Below the pieces are notes generated by a model, which was not told the DNA's origin, did no database searches, and saw only the letters and a list, made by a program, of their open reading frames with translations. This document shows positions 36,539 through 48,038 of a DNA stretch of 64,000 nucleotides, in pieces. The translations under genes were made by a program, and so were the position numbers. The stretch lies in assembly GCF_018294505.1 (NCBI RefSeq), contig NC_057809.1, forward strand, positions 413,764,104 through 413,828,103, in the 5' to 3' direction. Source of the stretch: Triticum aestivum (taxonomy: Eukaryota > Streptophyta > Magnoliopsida > Poales > Poaceae). Every line of letters starts with the position of its first letter. The stretch's first letter is position 1.

Positions 36539-37131
36539 ATGAGGGAAACTTCGGTAGTCCACTCCAGCGAGAGCGCGGCCGCAGCCGCCATCTGCGTGCT
36601 AACAAGGTGCATGAGCACGGCCGCAATCTGCAACCAGGCGGCAAAGGCAGCCGAAATGGCCGATGTTGCTTCTCAGGTGCCAGCAGCAACATCTGCCTCG
36701 AGGATAGCAACTGGCGAGAGCGGCACATCAGCTGTCCGTTCCGTAGCGACGGTCTTAGCCCTAATGGAGGCCGCCCACGACCATGTCGAGGCTGCCCGCG
36801 CGCAGCTCCTGGCGTTCACCGTGCAAATCGAATGAAGCTTCTCCAACAATGGTCGGTAGCCCACGGCCGAAGAGCTGGCAATCGCCGAGAGCATTCGAGC
36901 AGCCGTTCGTTCCTCCGCCGCATACCTTGCAACGATGGAGCCCGTCCAAGGCCAGATCGCGTCCGCCCACGCCCAACTCGTGGCGGCCTTTTCCAAAGAG
37001 ATGGCGGCCACGGATGCGAGATGCTTGCCGAGTATGGTGCGATGGATGCCATGGAGCTCCTTCCCCAGGAGAACGTCGGGCGCGAGCTAGACATGGAGGC
37101 GGCGGCGGAGATCGACGAGCACCAGCCATAG
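36539..37131 (+). pseudogene. Ala-rich coiled-coil gene, function unknown
   Basis: The first 98 codons, from the ATG at 36539, encode an Ala-rich protein ending HVEAARAQLLAFTVQIE at a TGA (36833-36835). The same frame resumes at 36866 with AEELAIAESIRAAVRSSAAY after a TAG, then shifts by one near 37018 to EYGAMDAMELLPQENVGREL and ends at 37129-37131. The composition suggests helical, coiled-coil structure. I recognise no domain. It occupies the place in this unit that the AP2-like gene occupies in the next one, 6.4 kb downstream. Confidence 0.55.
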
Positions 37132-37465
37132 TAGTACTCTTTGTTTTGTTTAATTATGAGCACCGGTCTTTAATTTGTTAGAGTAATGTTTAGGTCAGCT
37201 AGCTCTGTTTAATTGCTAAACTTGCTTGATTAAGAAGTGTAGGTGTGCTGTAGTCTCCTTTGTGTACCCAAATTATGCAATTACGTGGATGACCATTGTA
37301 ACCATGGAAATTCGAACCAAAACTTTTGACATTCAAACTCATAACACACGGGTGAAGCTATCTGAATCGTTTGTGATGTCCACATATCGTACACAGTTCT
37401 GAATAAGGGACCATGTCTGATTACACTTTACGCGCCAGTTTTTTTGCTGAAGTGATTCCAAATTT
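37132..37465. other. Non-coding spacer
   Basis: AT-rich DNA between the coiled-coil pseudogene and the B3-type gene; probable 3' UTR followed by promoter. No ORF or repeat stands out. Confidence 0.4.
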
Positions 37466-39569
37466 TTGGCTTCCCTGGAAATATCTACCTCCCCACCCAC
37501 CCCCCTTACCAAAAGCCACATTTCCCCTCTTTTCGCCCTCCTTTCCAAGTTGAAATCTTCACTCCTTGCTTGCAGCGCCGCCTCCTCGTCGGCAACCCTC
37601 CTTCGTGCTGCTCGGCCTCGTCTATCCAGGCAGGTAATCCACACCCGACCCCCATCCTCCTCCTCCTTCCACATCCCACATGCCCCGACCGCCGGCATAA
37701 GGGTGACACCTTCCACCTAATTCACCGACCCCTCCACCAAATAAGCGTCGCCCTAAGACATGGTGCATGCAGTATAGCCAGGATCTCAAGGAGCATTTGG
37801 CAGCAGAGAAGCAAATTGTGGCCGCATGCGCGGATGAGGGCGCGATGGCTGCCATTCGTGCCGACCCCCAGATCTTGGAGGAGCACCTTGCCATTTGCTA
37901 GCTACACCGGTTAAGCATGCTCGGTTTACCCGTTGTGTGTGCTGCTCCTGCCTTTTCTTCACAAATTCTAGTGAATTGTGCTATCTAATTTTACCATGCA
38001 ATCTGGTGCTCTAGTGTATATGTTCTATATGTCATGAAGTGTGGTGCTCACTTATTAACTGTTTGTTAATTAGTTGTCGTCTTCAGTTAACTATTTGGTT
38101 CAATTCTGCAAATGTGATGTTCAATTCTTCAGGCTGCAATTTTGTATTGTCTTCCACGTGAGAAATAAATCGAATTTATCTTTACAAAATACATGAGAAA
38201 CGAATACAATTGCTATATTTATAAGTTGTCAAGCATGCTTGGTTTGGTTATACATTGTGCAATGTGGTGCTCAGTTAACGTTTGGTTCATTTGTGTAGTG
38301 GTGTTTAGTTAACTGTTTGGTTCAATTCTGCAATGCGATGTTCAATAGTTGTGGGTGCATTTTGTTATTGTATACCATGTGAGGAATAAATTGAATTTGG
38401 TTGTAGTAAATACATGAGAAACAAATACAATTGCTACAATTGGCGGTAATTAACTGTTCGGTTAACTGTCTGATCTTCTATTAGGAGTTTGTTATATTGT
38501 GCAATGTGGTGCTTAGTTAATGTTTGGTTCATTTTGTTGTGGTGTTTAGTTAACTGCTTGGTTCAATTCTGCAATGCAATGTCCAATTGTCGTGGGTAGA
38601 ATTGTGTATTGTTGTGCATGTGAGGAATAAATCGAATTTGGCTGCACTTAATACATGAGAAACATAAACAAGTGCTATATTTCCTAGTTCTTAATCATGC
38701 TTAGTTTGGGTAAATGGGTTTTCCGTGTGGCTTGAATTAATCTGATGAATCTGCAATGTGCTTATTTTTCATCAACATATTTTACTGATAGCATGCGAAC
38801 CCTTACTTAACCTGATAACTAACTACCTTATATGTGTTGCAGGGAAACAATGGGAAGCAGTGATGTTTACATTCAAGGTTAGAACGTGCATGGTCCATTC
38901 TCTAATATCACATTATTGTGCAATTGCAGGAACCATTCTAATATTTTGGTTTTTTTAACAATTTGGTCTTGCACATGTAGGTCCTGCTGTCAGAGGTTTT
39001 GACCCACTCTTCGACCCATTTTGCATATGGGGAAATGAGTTGTCCATGAATATCAATCAAATCAAGAAACTCAGAAAGATTGTTAGGATAAAGAAATTAG
39101 CGACAAAAAACAACAAGATCTTTGTCTGCACAATGAAGAAGACATCAGTTCACTACAAGATGGTACTAACTATTATACCTTGACTTTTTTTACTACTTTG
39201 CCCCTTTTCCAATATAGAGAAGATATTTATGCACATCCTTGTTTTCAGACCTTTCCAAAGCAGTTCACTAATGATTACCTCTCAAACCACCTCTATGGTC
39301 AGGAGGCGAGGAAGGTATTCATACAACACCCATGATTCAATATTGAAGTGTTCCTGAAGAGGACAAAGGGCGGACGGTCAATCATCCACAGACACTGGCC
39401 TAAAGTTGCAAAGACCTTCAACATGAATGAATGCTCACTATTCGCCTTCCACTTCAGCAGTTTTCCACATGAGATGCATCTGTCTATATACCGTCTATCA
39501 TGCCAATTTCGAAAGGTTCTACATGTTGCTTGCGGAACCTGCAGATGGTGCAGTTGTGTAATGGGGTAG
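37466..39569 (+). pseudogene. B3 DNA-binding-domain gene with large repeat-filled intron
   Basis: Likely coding segments are about 37466-37640 (MASLEISTSPPTPL), 37745-37904 (KTWCMQYSQDLKEHLAAEKQ...), 38981-39162 and 39249-39569. The third has a clean acceptor ATGTAG and donor GTACTA and encodes FDPLFDPFCIWGNELSMN. The last encodes a B3-like domain: FPKQFTNDYL, FLKRTKGGRSIIHRHWPK, FNMNECSLFAFHF. B3 domains bind DNA in plant transcription factors. A TGA at 39333-39335 interrupts the B3 frame, and a TAG ends exon 37745-37904 at 37902. The exon architecture is an inference from splice-site words and the homologous exon at 44735-44911. Confidence 0.62.
38100..38690. repeat. Three intronic repeats, period ~220-240 bp
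   Basis: GTGAG(G/A)AATAAAT(C/T)GAATTT occurs at about 38159, 38380 and 38621, each followed by ATACATGAGAAAC and preceded by GTTTAGTTAACTG/GGTTCAATTCTGC words. The repeats lie in the presumed intron before the FDPF exon. Confidence 0.75.
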
Positions 39570-40364
39570 CTGAGTGCTGAAGCTATATCATGTTGTACTC
39601 TGATGTATTTCAATTATGAAATTCTGCTTCCTTAATATGGAAATGAAATATGTTGTGTGCTTAATATGAAATGTCAATTAGATTAATAAATGGATTATGA
39701 ATAACCAGATAATTAGCCTGCTAATGGCGAACTAGCCTGCTAATTGGGTTTTGCTATGCCAAACGGTTGTTGAAAAAATAACGTGGGCGATAACCTCAGG
39801 CAAGGCACACAGTTTCTAGGAACAAACCGTGTTGGATCAATGAACAATCACACACAACTTTCTCTTGAAAACTTTTTGTGTTAGGCCACCTTGCGCAAAC
39901 ATTTACCACATAAAAATTGTGTGTGATGGATAACCTTTGCCACACAGTTTCTTTTACGGACCGTGTGAGATACATTTAATAACGCACATTATTTAACGGG
40001 AATAATTGTGTGTGATGTACCTGTGAAAGGAAACGTTTTCTTTGGAGTGACTGTGTGGGATGTACATACTAACATAAACGTTTAGCGGGGACTGACTGTG
40101 AGGGATGTACTTGTGACCGGAAACAATTTCGCTGTATAATTGTATTTTTTAGCTCTACTATACGTATTTCCCTATTTGAGCGCTCGCCGATCACACACGT
40201 TCTCATTTTGCCGAGCGTGCCGGCCAGGAGGGCATATCCCCGACAGTTTCTGGGTCATGTGGGAAGGACCCCCCTATCACGCACACTCACTTGGTGACAG
40301 CTCCAAATGCCGTCACGGAATGGGGTTAAAAACCGTTTGTTTAGGACCGATGCGCACCTGTGAA
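39570..40364. other. CACACAG/GTGTGTGATG-rich segment before array III
   Basis: Begins with AT-rich 3' flank, then from about 39790 has many short words: CACACAGTTTCT, AACCGTGTTGGAT, ATTGTGTGTGATG (39935 and 40008), GACCGTGTGAGATAC, CTGTGTGGGATGTAC. Adjacent copies often face each other. This resembles the subterminal region of class II elements and the segment at 846-1095. No gene is present. Confidence 0.6.
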
Positions 40365-42510
40365 GGCCAAACGAACCCCGAAAAATTCCAAGATTAAACA
40401 CAACACTCCTCTTGTTCTATGTTGACACTAGAATTTTTTTTAAAGCAATAAGAGGCAACGGATATCATCCCGTCCCCAAAGGTGGTACGTTCCCTATCGA
40501 AACCATCATGCTTGTTGTGAGAAGCTCTGGTTTGTGAGAAGCTTATACCCAAACCTGCCCCAAATGGGACAAATTTTTTACCACGGCATGTCGATGCCGC
40601 TCCATGATAGCATGCCAAGTTTCATGAATTTCAGACGAGTTTTGCATTTACTAGAATTTAAAAACCAGGCATCTCAATATTTTGCCAGCAATCAACAGGG
40701 CCATGGTGTTTGAATTTCATTCCCATCTCTTGCATGGTACCTAGAAATTCACCCAAGGACATGCATGTGATTTTTAACTAACTTTAGTGCATTGGAGCAT
40801 GTGCATGTAGTTCAAATTTGAATTATGCACATAAAATGCCTAGAAAAGCCAGTTAATGTATAAAAAAGGCCAAACGAACCCCGAAAAATTCCAAGATTAA
40901 ACACAACACTCCTGCTGTTCTATGTTGACACTAGAATATTTCGAAAGCAATAAGAGGCAACGAATATTGTCCCATCCCCAAAGGTGGTATGTTCTCTATC
41001 GAAACTATCATGCTTGTTGTGAGAAGCTCTGGTTTGTGAGAAGCTTATAACCGAACCTGCCCAAATGGGACAAATTTTTTACCACGACATGTTGATGCCG
41101 CTCCATGATAGCATGCCAAGTTTCATGAATTTCAGACGAGTTTTGGATTTACTAGAATTTAAAAAACCAGGCATCTCAGTGTTTTGCCGGCAATCAACAG
41201 TGCCCTGGTATTTGAATTTCATTCCCATCTCTTGCATGGGACCTAGAAATTCACCCAAGGACACACATGCGATTTTTCAACCAACTTTAGTGCATTGGAG
41301 CATGTGCTTGTAGTTCAAATTTGAATTATGCACATAAAATGCCTAGAAAACCCAGTTAATGTATAAAAAAGGCCAAACTAACCCCGAAAAATTCCAATAT
41401 TAAACACAACACTCCTGTTGTTCTATGTTGACACTAGAAATTTTTTGAAAGCAATAAGAGGCAACGGATATCGTCCCATCCCCAAAGGTGGTACATTCCC
41501 TATCGAAACCATCATGCTTGTTGTGAGAAGCTCTGGTTTGTGAGAAGCTTATTCCCGAACCTGCCCCAAATGGGACAAATTTTTTACCATGGCATGTTGA
41601 TGCCGCTCCATGATAGCATGCCAAGTTTCATGAATTTCAGACGAGTTTTGGATTTACTAGAATTTAAAAACCGGGCATCTCAACATTTTGCCGGCAATCA
41701 ACAGTGCCCTGGTGTTTGAATTTCATTCCCATCTCTTGCATGGGACCTAGAAATTCACCCAAGGACACACATGTGATTTTTAAACCAACTTTAATGCATT
41801 GGAGCATGTGCTTGTAGTTCAAATTTGAATTATGCACATAAAATGCCTAGAAAACCCAGTTAATGTATAAAAAAGGCCAAACGAACCCCGAAAAATTCCA
41901 AGATTAAACACAACACTCCTGTTGTTCTATGTTGACACTAGAAATTTTTTGAAAGCTATAAGAGGCAATGGATATCGTCCCATCCCCAAAGGTGGTACAT
42001 TCCCTATCGAAACCATCATGCTTGTTGTGAGAAGCTCTGGTTTGTGAAAAGCTTATACCCAAACCTGCCCCAAATGGGACAAAACTTTCACCACGGCATG
42101 TTGATACCGCTCCATGATAGCATGCCAAGTTTCATGAATTTCGGACGAGTTTTGGATTTACTAGAATTTGAAAACCAGGTATCTCAACATTTTGCCGGCA
42201 ATCAACAGTGCCCCGGTGTTTAAAATTCATTCCCATCTCATGCATGGGACCTAGAAATTCACCGAAGGACACACATCTGATTTTTGAACCAACTTTGGTG
42301 CATTGGAGCATGTGCTTGTAGTTCAAATTTTAATTATGCACATAAAATGCCTAGAAACCCAGTTAATGTATAAAAAGGCCAAACGAACACCGAAAAATTC
42401 ATTCCCATTTCTTGCATGGGACCTAAGCATGCACTGAAGGACACAAATTTGATTTTTCAACCAATTTGTATGCACCGGAGCATGTGCATGTAGTTTAATT
42501 TTGAATTGTG
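40365..42510. repeat. Tandem array III of the ~504-bp repeat
   Basis: Anchor TGTGC(A/T)TGTAGTTCAA occurs at 40800, 41303, 41807 and 42311, spacing 503-504 bp. The subtype matches array I (ATAAAATGCCTAGAAAA). At about 42399 the unit is cut and fused to array II-type sequence (CCTAAGCATGCAC), so the next anchor comes after only 172 bp, at 42483. The array begins abruptly inside a unit at 40365. Confidence 0.93.
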
Positions 42511-42840
42511 CACCTGAAATGGCTAGAAAACCAGCTTAATGTATAAAATGTCCAAAAGAACCCTGAATAATTCCAATTCTTTTACGACACACATATAGTT
42601 GCATGTTCACTTCAGATAAAAGGTCTAGCAATTCAAACAACGTCCATTTCCACTGTGACCCCATTTCGTAATTCAAATCAAGTAGATCCCACACAGTTTA
42701 TTATCGCCAACTCTGTGAGATGTAGTACAAAATATCTTGGAGCACCGTGGGTGTTTAGCACGCCTATGACTTAAGCGAGAAGGTGCGTCGGCTACAGTCC
42801 ATAGCCGGCGTGTCAAGCACACTAGCTCGTGCTCCCCCAA
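42483..42840. repeat. Array-to-cassette border, copy 2
   Basis: Matches 36116-36490 through the whole stretch, including CGACACACATATAGT, CTAGCAATTCAAACA and TCAAGCACACTAGCTCG, with small deletions. The offset between copies is about 6.37 kb. Confidence 0.85.
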
Positions 42841-43299
42841 AACTCCTGCCTCTGCATCCCTCCAAACTCGAAAATATCACTGCATCGTAATCTCGAAAAT
42901 ATCTACCCCTGGAAGGTTTTAATGTTTGATAGCACACGATTAGTATGTGCGGACCGTGTGCGATGTCTGTTGCTCCCGCTCTGCTTCAGTCCCTTGATTC
43001 AAATTTTCAGTAGCCCCGACATTTTACTCCCGCCTCTGCACCCCTCGTAATCTCAAAAATATCTGCTCGCCCTTGATCCAAATTTTCAGTAGCCCCGCCT
43101 TGTTACTTCTGCCTAGTAAAATTTTCAGTTGCCGTAGTATTTTCTCAAACACAACCTTGCCCCTCGCCCCCTCCACACACACCCCAAAACCTCAGCTCAC
43201 ACAGACACACACAACCCTCGAAACCATTGGTAGGTCGCCGCCATCGCCGGTGCCACCATCCTCAACCTCTGCCTTTGTGCCAGGGAGCTCGAGGAGCCA
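42841..43299. other. Leader of the AP2-like gene
   Basis: Contains AATCTCGAAAATATCT words, the GACCGTGTGCGATGTC motif at about 42952, and AAATTTTCAGTAGCCCCG twice, 79 bp apart (43001, 43080). A C-rich leader precedes the ATG at 43300. No separate ORF is supported. Confidence 0.5.
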
Positions 43300-44137
43300 A
43301 TGGCCAAAGAGAGGTTTATCGCGGCCTTTCCGCCTGACATCGGCGAGGTGGCTGCCGAGATGTCCCCGTCGCCCTCCGCGGGCCCAATCCCGCTGTCATT
43401 GGTCCCCCGATCCTCCCACCGCCGCGCCCCTACGCTGGTTCGAGGACTTCCCTGTCCTCCCTCAGACCCAGTAGCCGATGAAGTCCTACCTCGGGGTCCG
43501 GCAGCGGTGGTGGGGGACGTGGGTCGCCGAGATTACAGATCGAGAGACCCACACCCGCCGGTGGCTCGATAGCTTCCACACGGCTGAGCTCGCGGCCATG
43601 GAGTACGACCGCTGGCAGGTCCGCTACCACGACGCGGCGGCTAGGCTCAATTTCTCTTTCGGCACATGTCCGGTCGACCTCGTTCCACCAGAGCCAGGGG
43701 TGGTGAGCTCGGCTATGGCACGGGAGGACCACGAGGCGTGGGAGCGCCTCGAGGCCGAGGCCGCCGCCGAGGCCTACATGCAAGAGCTCCGCCAACAGCA
43801 CCCGAAGCTCCTGGAGACGGAGCGGGCGATCTTTGCCGGCGCGGAGGGCGGCAAGGTTATCGCGCTCTCCTCCAATGACGAGGTCGAAGGCGGCGAGGAC
43901 GGTGGCATGAAGGGCGGCGAGGTTATCGCGCTCTCCTCTGATGACGAGGTCGAAGGCGGCGGCAACGGTGGCGCGGAGGGCGTCGAGGTGGGCCCCGAGG
44001 ACGAAGAGATCGACGTCGCCGAGTGGAGGACTGCCTTCCTCAATGACCCCGACGACGGTACTGGCCTGGACCCAGCTCGCGGCACACCGTACATGACGAG
44101 GAAGGATTCTCTCGACCTCTACTTCGACCGAAAGTAG
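43300..44137 (+). pseudogene. AP2/ERF-like gene carried in the repeat unit
   Basis: The N-terminus MAKERFIAAFPPDI lies in one frame from 43300; a shift then puts WFEDFPVLPQTQ into the frame of the main ORF, which has a TAG at 43472-43474 and continues from 43478. The main ORF (219 residues) begins with an AP2-like domain at about residues 4-60: YLGVRQRWWGTWVAEI, RRWLDSFHTAELAAMEYDRW, ARLNFSF. AP2/ERF domains bind GCC-box-type DNA. A central Glu/Ala-rich helix follows, then two copies of a 22-residue acidic unit around VIALSS(N/D)DEVEGG, and a conserved-looking end DSLDLYFDRK. Compared with plant ERFs the conserved YRG is YLG and WLG is WLD, so binding may be altered. The stop is at 44135-44137. 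Confidence 0.75.
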
Positions 44138-44734
44138 TTTAGCTTAGTTTAAATTTATGTTTTATGTTCGGTTATGCAAAACTATCTATGTTTATGTTTG
44201 AATGCATGCTACTTTTGGTTGAACCTGCTTTGAACTTGATCAAATTGAAGTTTACTACCTTAAGTTTAGGGGATCGACTAGAAAAGGCCAAAAATTGCTG
44301 GAGTATATATATATCCACTAAGGGTTTTAGTCCTTTAACTTTTTAAGGATCGCCTAGAGATGTCCTTATGACTTTTTTATTTCAGTTCTTCACAATGTGA
44401 TGCTCTATATGTGCAACTATTTGCCGTGCAGTTCAATTTCATCAATAACAGTTTCAACAATACCACTATAAATTATGATATTTGGTTGCTGTTAAGGATA
44501 TTGCAGTTAACATGCCTTTTCGTTTTTCAATTGTTGTTTAGCAACATGCATTGTACTGAATGACTAAATATGAAATCCCAGGCTACATAGCAACAAGGAA
44601 GAGTGTTACCTTAATGTTCTGATGATGTCTACATATACATGTAATAAAATCTTATATAATGGGATGGATGGAGTGTTGTACTACATCATTTTTCAATTGT
44701 TGTTTAGCTTCTAATATTAACTTGGTGCTTTTAG
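44138..44734. other. Non-coding, probable intron or intergenic spacer
   Basis: AT-rich DNA between the AP2-like ORF and the next exon. It parallels the repeat-filled intron upstream of the same exon in the first unit, but lacks the 220-bp repeats. TTTTTCAATTGTTGTTTAGC occurs twice (about 44525 and 44688). Confidence 0.5.
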
Positions 44735-44911
44735 GTACATATATCATTGCCAAAGATCCGCACTTCGACCCTTTCTGCGTATGGGGCAATGAGATATTCA
44801 TGAACCAGCATCAAGTGAGGAAACTGACAAAGATTGTTATTAGAATGGGTCAAAAGATGTCAATCGAAGTATGTTTACACTTTATGCAAGACAACATTGA
44901 ACTACAGGATG
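44735..44911 (+). pseudogene. Exon of a second B3-associated gene, truncated by element E
   Basis: Bounded by acceptor CTTTTAG and donor GTAAGTAAG, this 177-bp exon encodes DPHFDPFCVWGNEIFMN and KLTKIVIRMGQ, clearly homologous to the exon at 38981-39162 (DPFC(I/V)WGNE). The expected B3 exon is absent because element E begins 60 bases later at 44972. It follows an AP2-like ORF, giving an AP2-then-B3 order. Whether the two were one gene is not shown. Confidence 0.65.
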
Positions 44912-44971
44912 GTAAGTAAGAACCCTGTAGCATTCTGATGTCTACTACGCAACTTTATTGTTGTAGACACG

Positions 44972-46477
44972 TGTTGGGCCTCCAAGCGCAGAGTTTTGTA
45001 GGACAGTAGCAATTTTCCCTCAAGTGGATGACCTAAGGTTTATCAATCCGTGAGAGGTGTAGGATGAAGGTGGTCTCCCTCAAACGACCCTACCACCAAA
45101 TACAAGAAATCTCTTGTGTCCCCAACACACCCAACACAATGACAAATTGTATAGGTGCACTAGTTCGGCGAAGAGATGGTGATAAAAGTGTAATATTGAT
45201 GGTAGAAATATATTTTTATAATCTGAATAAATAAAAACAGCAAGGTAGCAATTAGTAAACGGGCACAAAAACGGTATTGAAATGCCTGAAAACAAGGCCT
45301 AGGGTCCGTACTTTCACTAGTGCAATTTCTCAACAGTGCTAGCATAGTTGGATCATATGATTATCCCTCAAAGTACAGCAAAGAATCACTCCCGAGTTCC
45401 TATTAGCGGAGAACAAAAGGCAGGAATTGTTTGTAGGGTGCGAAGCCAGCTCAAAGCTATTCTTTCCAATCATCTATTCAAGAGTTCATACTAAAAGAAC
45501 ACAAAGCTATTGTTTCCGTTCGATCTATCCTAGAGTTCGTACTAGAATAACACCAAATCATATTCATGTTCATAATACTCAATCCACACAAAGAACACAA
45601 AGCTATTGTTTCCATCGGAGAAAAACATGCATCAAGCCCTATGCATAGATTACCCCAATATCACCGCGAGAATTCGTGAGTTGAATGCTATAACATATAT
45701 CAAGTGAATCAATAAGATACCCCAATTGTCACCTCAATTATTCATACTGCAAGACATATATCATGTGTTCTCATCTCTGAATATTCAATCCAACAAGACA
45801 AAACTTCAAAGGCTAAAGATTCAATTCATCACAACAAGAGTATAGAGGGGACAAACATCATATGATCAGACTATATTAACAAAGCCCATGATATAGATCA
45901 CGAGAGAGAGAGAGATTAAACACATAGCTACTGGTACAAACCCTCAGTCCCGAGGGTGGACTACTCCCTCCTCATCGTGGTGGCCGCCGGGATGATGAAG
46001 ATGGCCACTGGAGATGATTCCCCCCTCCGGCAGGGTGCTAGAACGGGTCTAGATTGGTTTTTGGTGGCTACGGAGCCCTGCAGCAGCGGAACTTCTGATC
46101 TAGGTTAACCCCCAGGGTTTTTGGTATTTATAGGATTTTTCAGAGTTGGAATCACGCGAAGATGGGCCTCGTGGTGAGCACAACCCACCAGCGCACGGAT
46201 GGCCCACCAGGCGCGCCCTGATGGGTTGTGCCCTCCTCGTGCCTCTTCTGGCCCTCCCATAAAGCTTTGGGGGTCTCTTTTGTTCCAAAAAATTGTCAAA
46301 AAGTTTCGTCCAATTCTGAGAACTTTTATTTCTACACAAAAAACAACACCACGGTAGTTCTGCTGAAAATAGCGTCGGTCCGGGTTAGTTCTATGCAAAT
46401 CATACCAAAACCATATAAAATTGCTATAAACATGGCATGAATACTTCATAAATTATAGATACATTGGAGACATATCA
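44972..46477 (-). repeat. Element E 3' LTR
   Basis: 1506 bp, TGTTGGGCCTCCAAGCGC to TTGGAGACATATCA on the plus strand. A minus-strand TATAAATA box covers 46125-46132, and a (GA)n run lies at 45902-45914. The last ~30 bases match the end of element D's LTR although the rest does not. Confidence 0.88.
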
Positions 46478-48038
46478 GCATCCCCAAGCTTAATTCCTAC
46501 TCGTCCTCGAGTAGGTAAATGATAAAAGAAATAATTTATGAAGTGTGAATGCTAGCAAAGTGCACAAGTTTGATCAATGACAATTTCAATCACTTTCCTA
46601 CCATCATAACAGCAATTCTTTCTTATAAAACTTCTCATGTTATAGTAGCAACCAATTCACATGTTAAGGTTCAAACAATGAATTCTCTTGAAAATCAACA
46701 ACCTGTGTTATTAGTCGCCAAGCAATTGCAATTCAACTTATTCAACGGAGTTTAAGTAAGAGCTCCACATACTCAACCATCATATAGTCTTCTATGATTG
46801 CTAACACTCACCTTGTACACATGAGCAAAACGTCTCAACCGGACACATAGAAAGATAGGGGCTTATAATTTCGCCTCCCAACGTATTCACCTCAAGGGTA
46901 ATATCAACAATAATAACTCATTCTACCCATACTCAACTGGACATATGTGCCTAGATCTTTCCTCACCACACGATGCTTATCAAAAGAGGAAAAAAACAAA
47001 AAAGGAATAGAGAGAAGAACTTTGACTCTTTGCATGAAAGTAAATACATAAAAGTGAAACACAGGCCGTTCGCAGAGGGAAGTAGGGATTTGTAGAGGTG
47101 CCAGAGCTCAAAGCAAAAATTAGAGATAAAAACATTTTGAGAGGTGTATCCATCCCGCCAACGAAAATGACTTAGGTTCCCAATAATTTCCATGCTTAGA
47201 TATATCATAGGCGGTTCTAAAACAGAAAATAAAGTTTATTCCTTTTTCCACCATACTTTCACTTTCCATGGCTAACCGTATCAACGGGTGCCCTCCATAC
47301 CAACACTTTCCAAGGAATTTATTATTTGAAAACATAAAATAAATTCAATTTTTTTGCATTTTGGGACTGGGCATCCCTAATACCTTTGCCTTACTCTCGT
47401 GCAATGGCAAGTGAATAAACACTCATCTTGAGAATAACACATCTAGCATGGAGAATAGTAGCCACCCCTCACTGCTCCGCGAGCGAAACAAACACACAAT
47501 AGTGAAGTTTATTTTGAAAATTAGAGATGGCACATGCAAATTTGCTTAGAACGGCAAAAGAATACCGCATATAGGTAGATATAGTGGACTCATGAAAATA
47601 AGATTTGGGTTTAAGGATTTTTGGATGCACAAGTAGTATCTCTACTTGGTGCGGAAATTTTGGCTAGCAAAGATGGGGGGCAAGCACCACATGTTGAAGG
47701 ATCTATGACAATATAACTTCTGTGTGAATATGAACAAACATAAACCATTACGCTGTCTTCCTTGTCCAACGTCAAAAATTTTGGCATATAATATTTTGAT
47801 GGGGGCTCACAATCACAAAATATTTCCATGATAGTGTATTTATATGTGAAAGTTCTCTTCCTTATACTAATTATTCGTGAGTTGCTTGTATGACCAATAT
47901 TGTGATCGTCAAGCCTCAAAAGATTTCACTTTCTAAACCCAATGTGAAGCTACCACTAGGCATGATATGATTTCAACTTCATGGCATTCAATTTATTCAA
48001 CAATTTACGCATAGGATATAAGTGAGGCACAAGAGTAA
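46478..48038. other. Element E interior, left part
   Basis: Starts with the polypurine tract (minus strand GGGGATGC) and AT-rich DNA with TCGTCCTCGAGTAGGTAAATG, shared with D at about 13553. No coding sequence is supported. It ends at the LINE near 48039. Confidence 0.6.

Noticed and set aside
113..42128. Recurrent 60-75-residue frames in the tandem arrays, such as those starting MACYHGAASTC
   Set aside because: They recur only because the 504-bp unit recurs, vary by frameshift between units, have no domain and appear on both strands.
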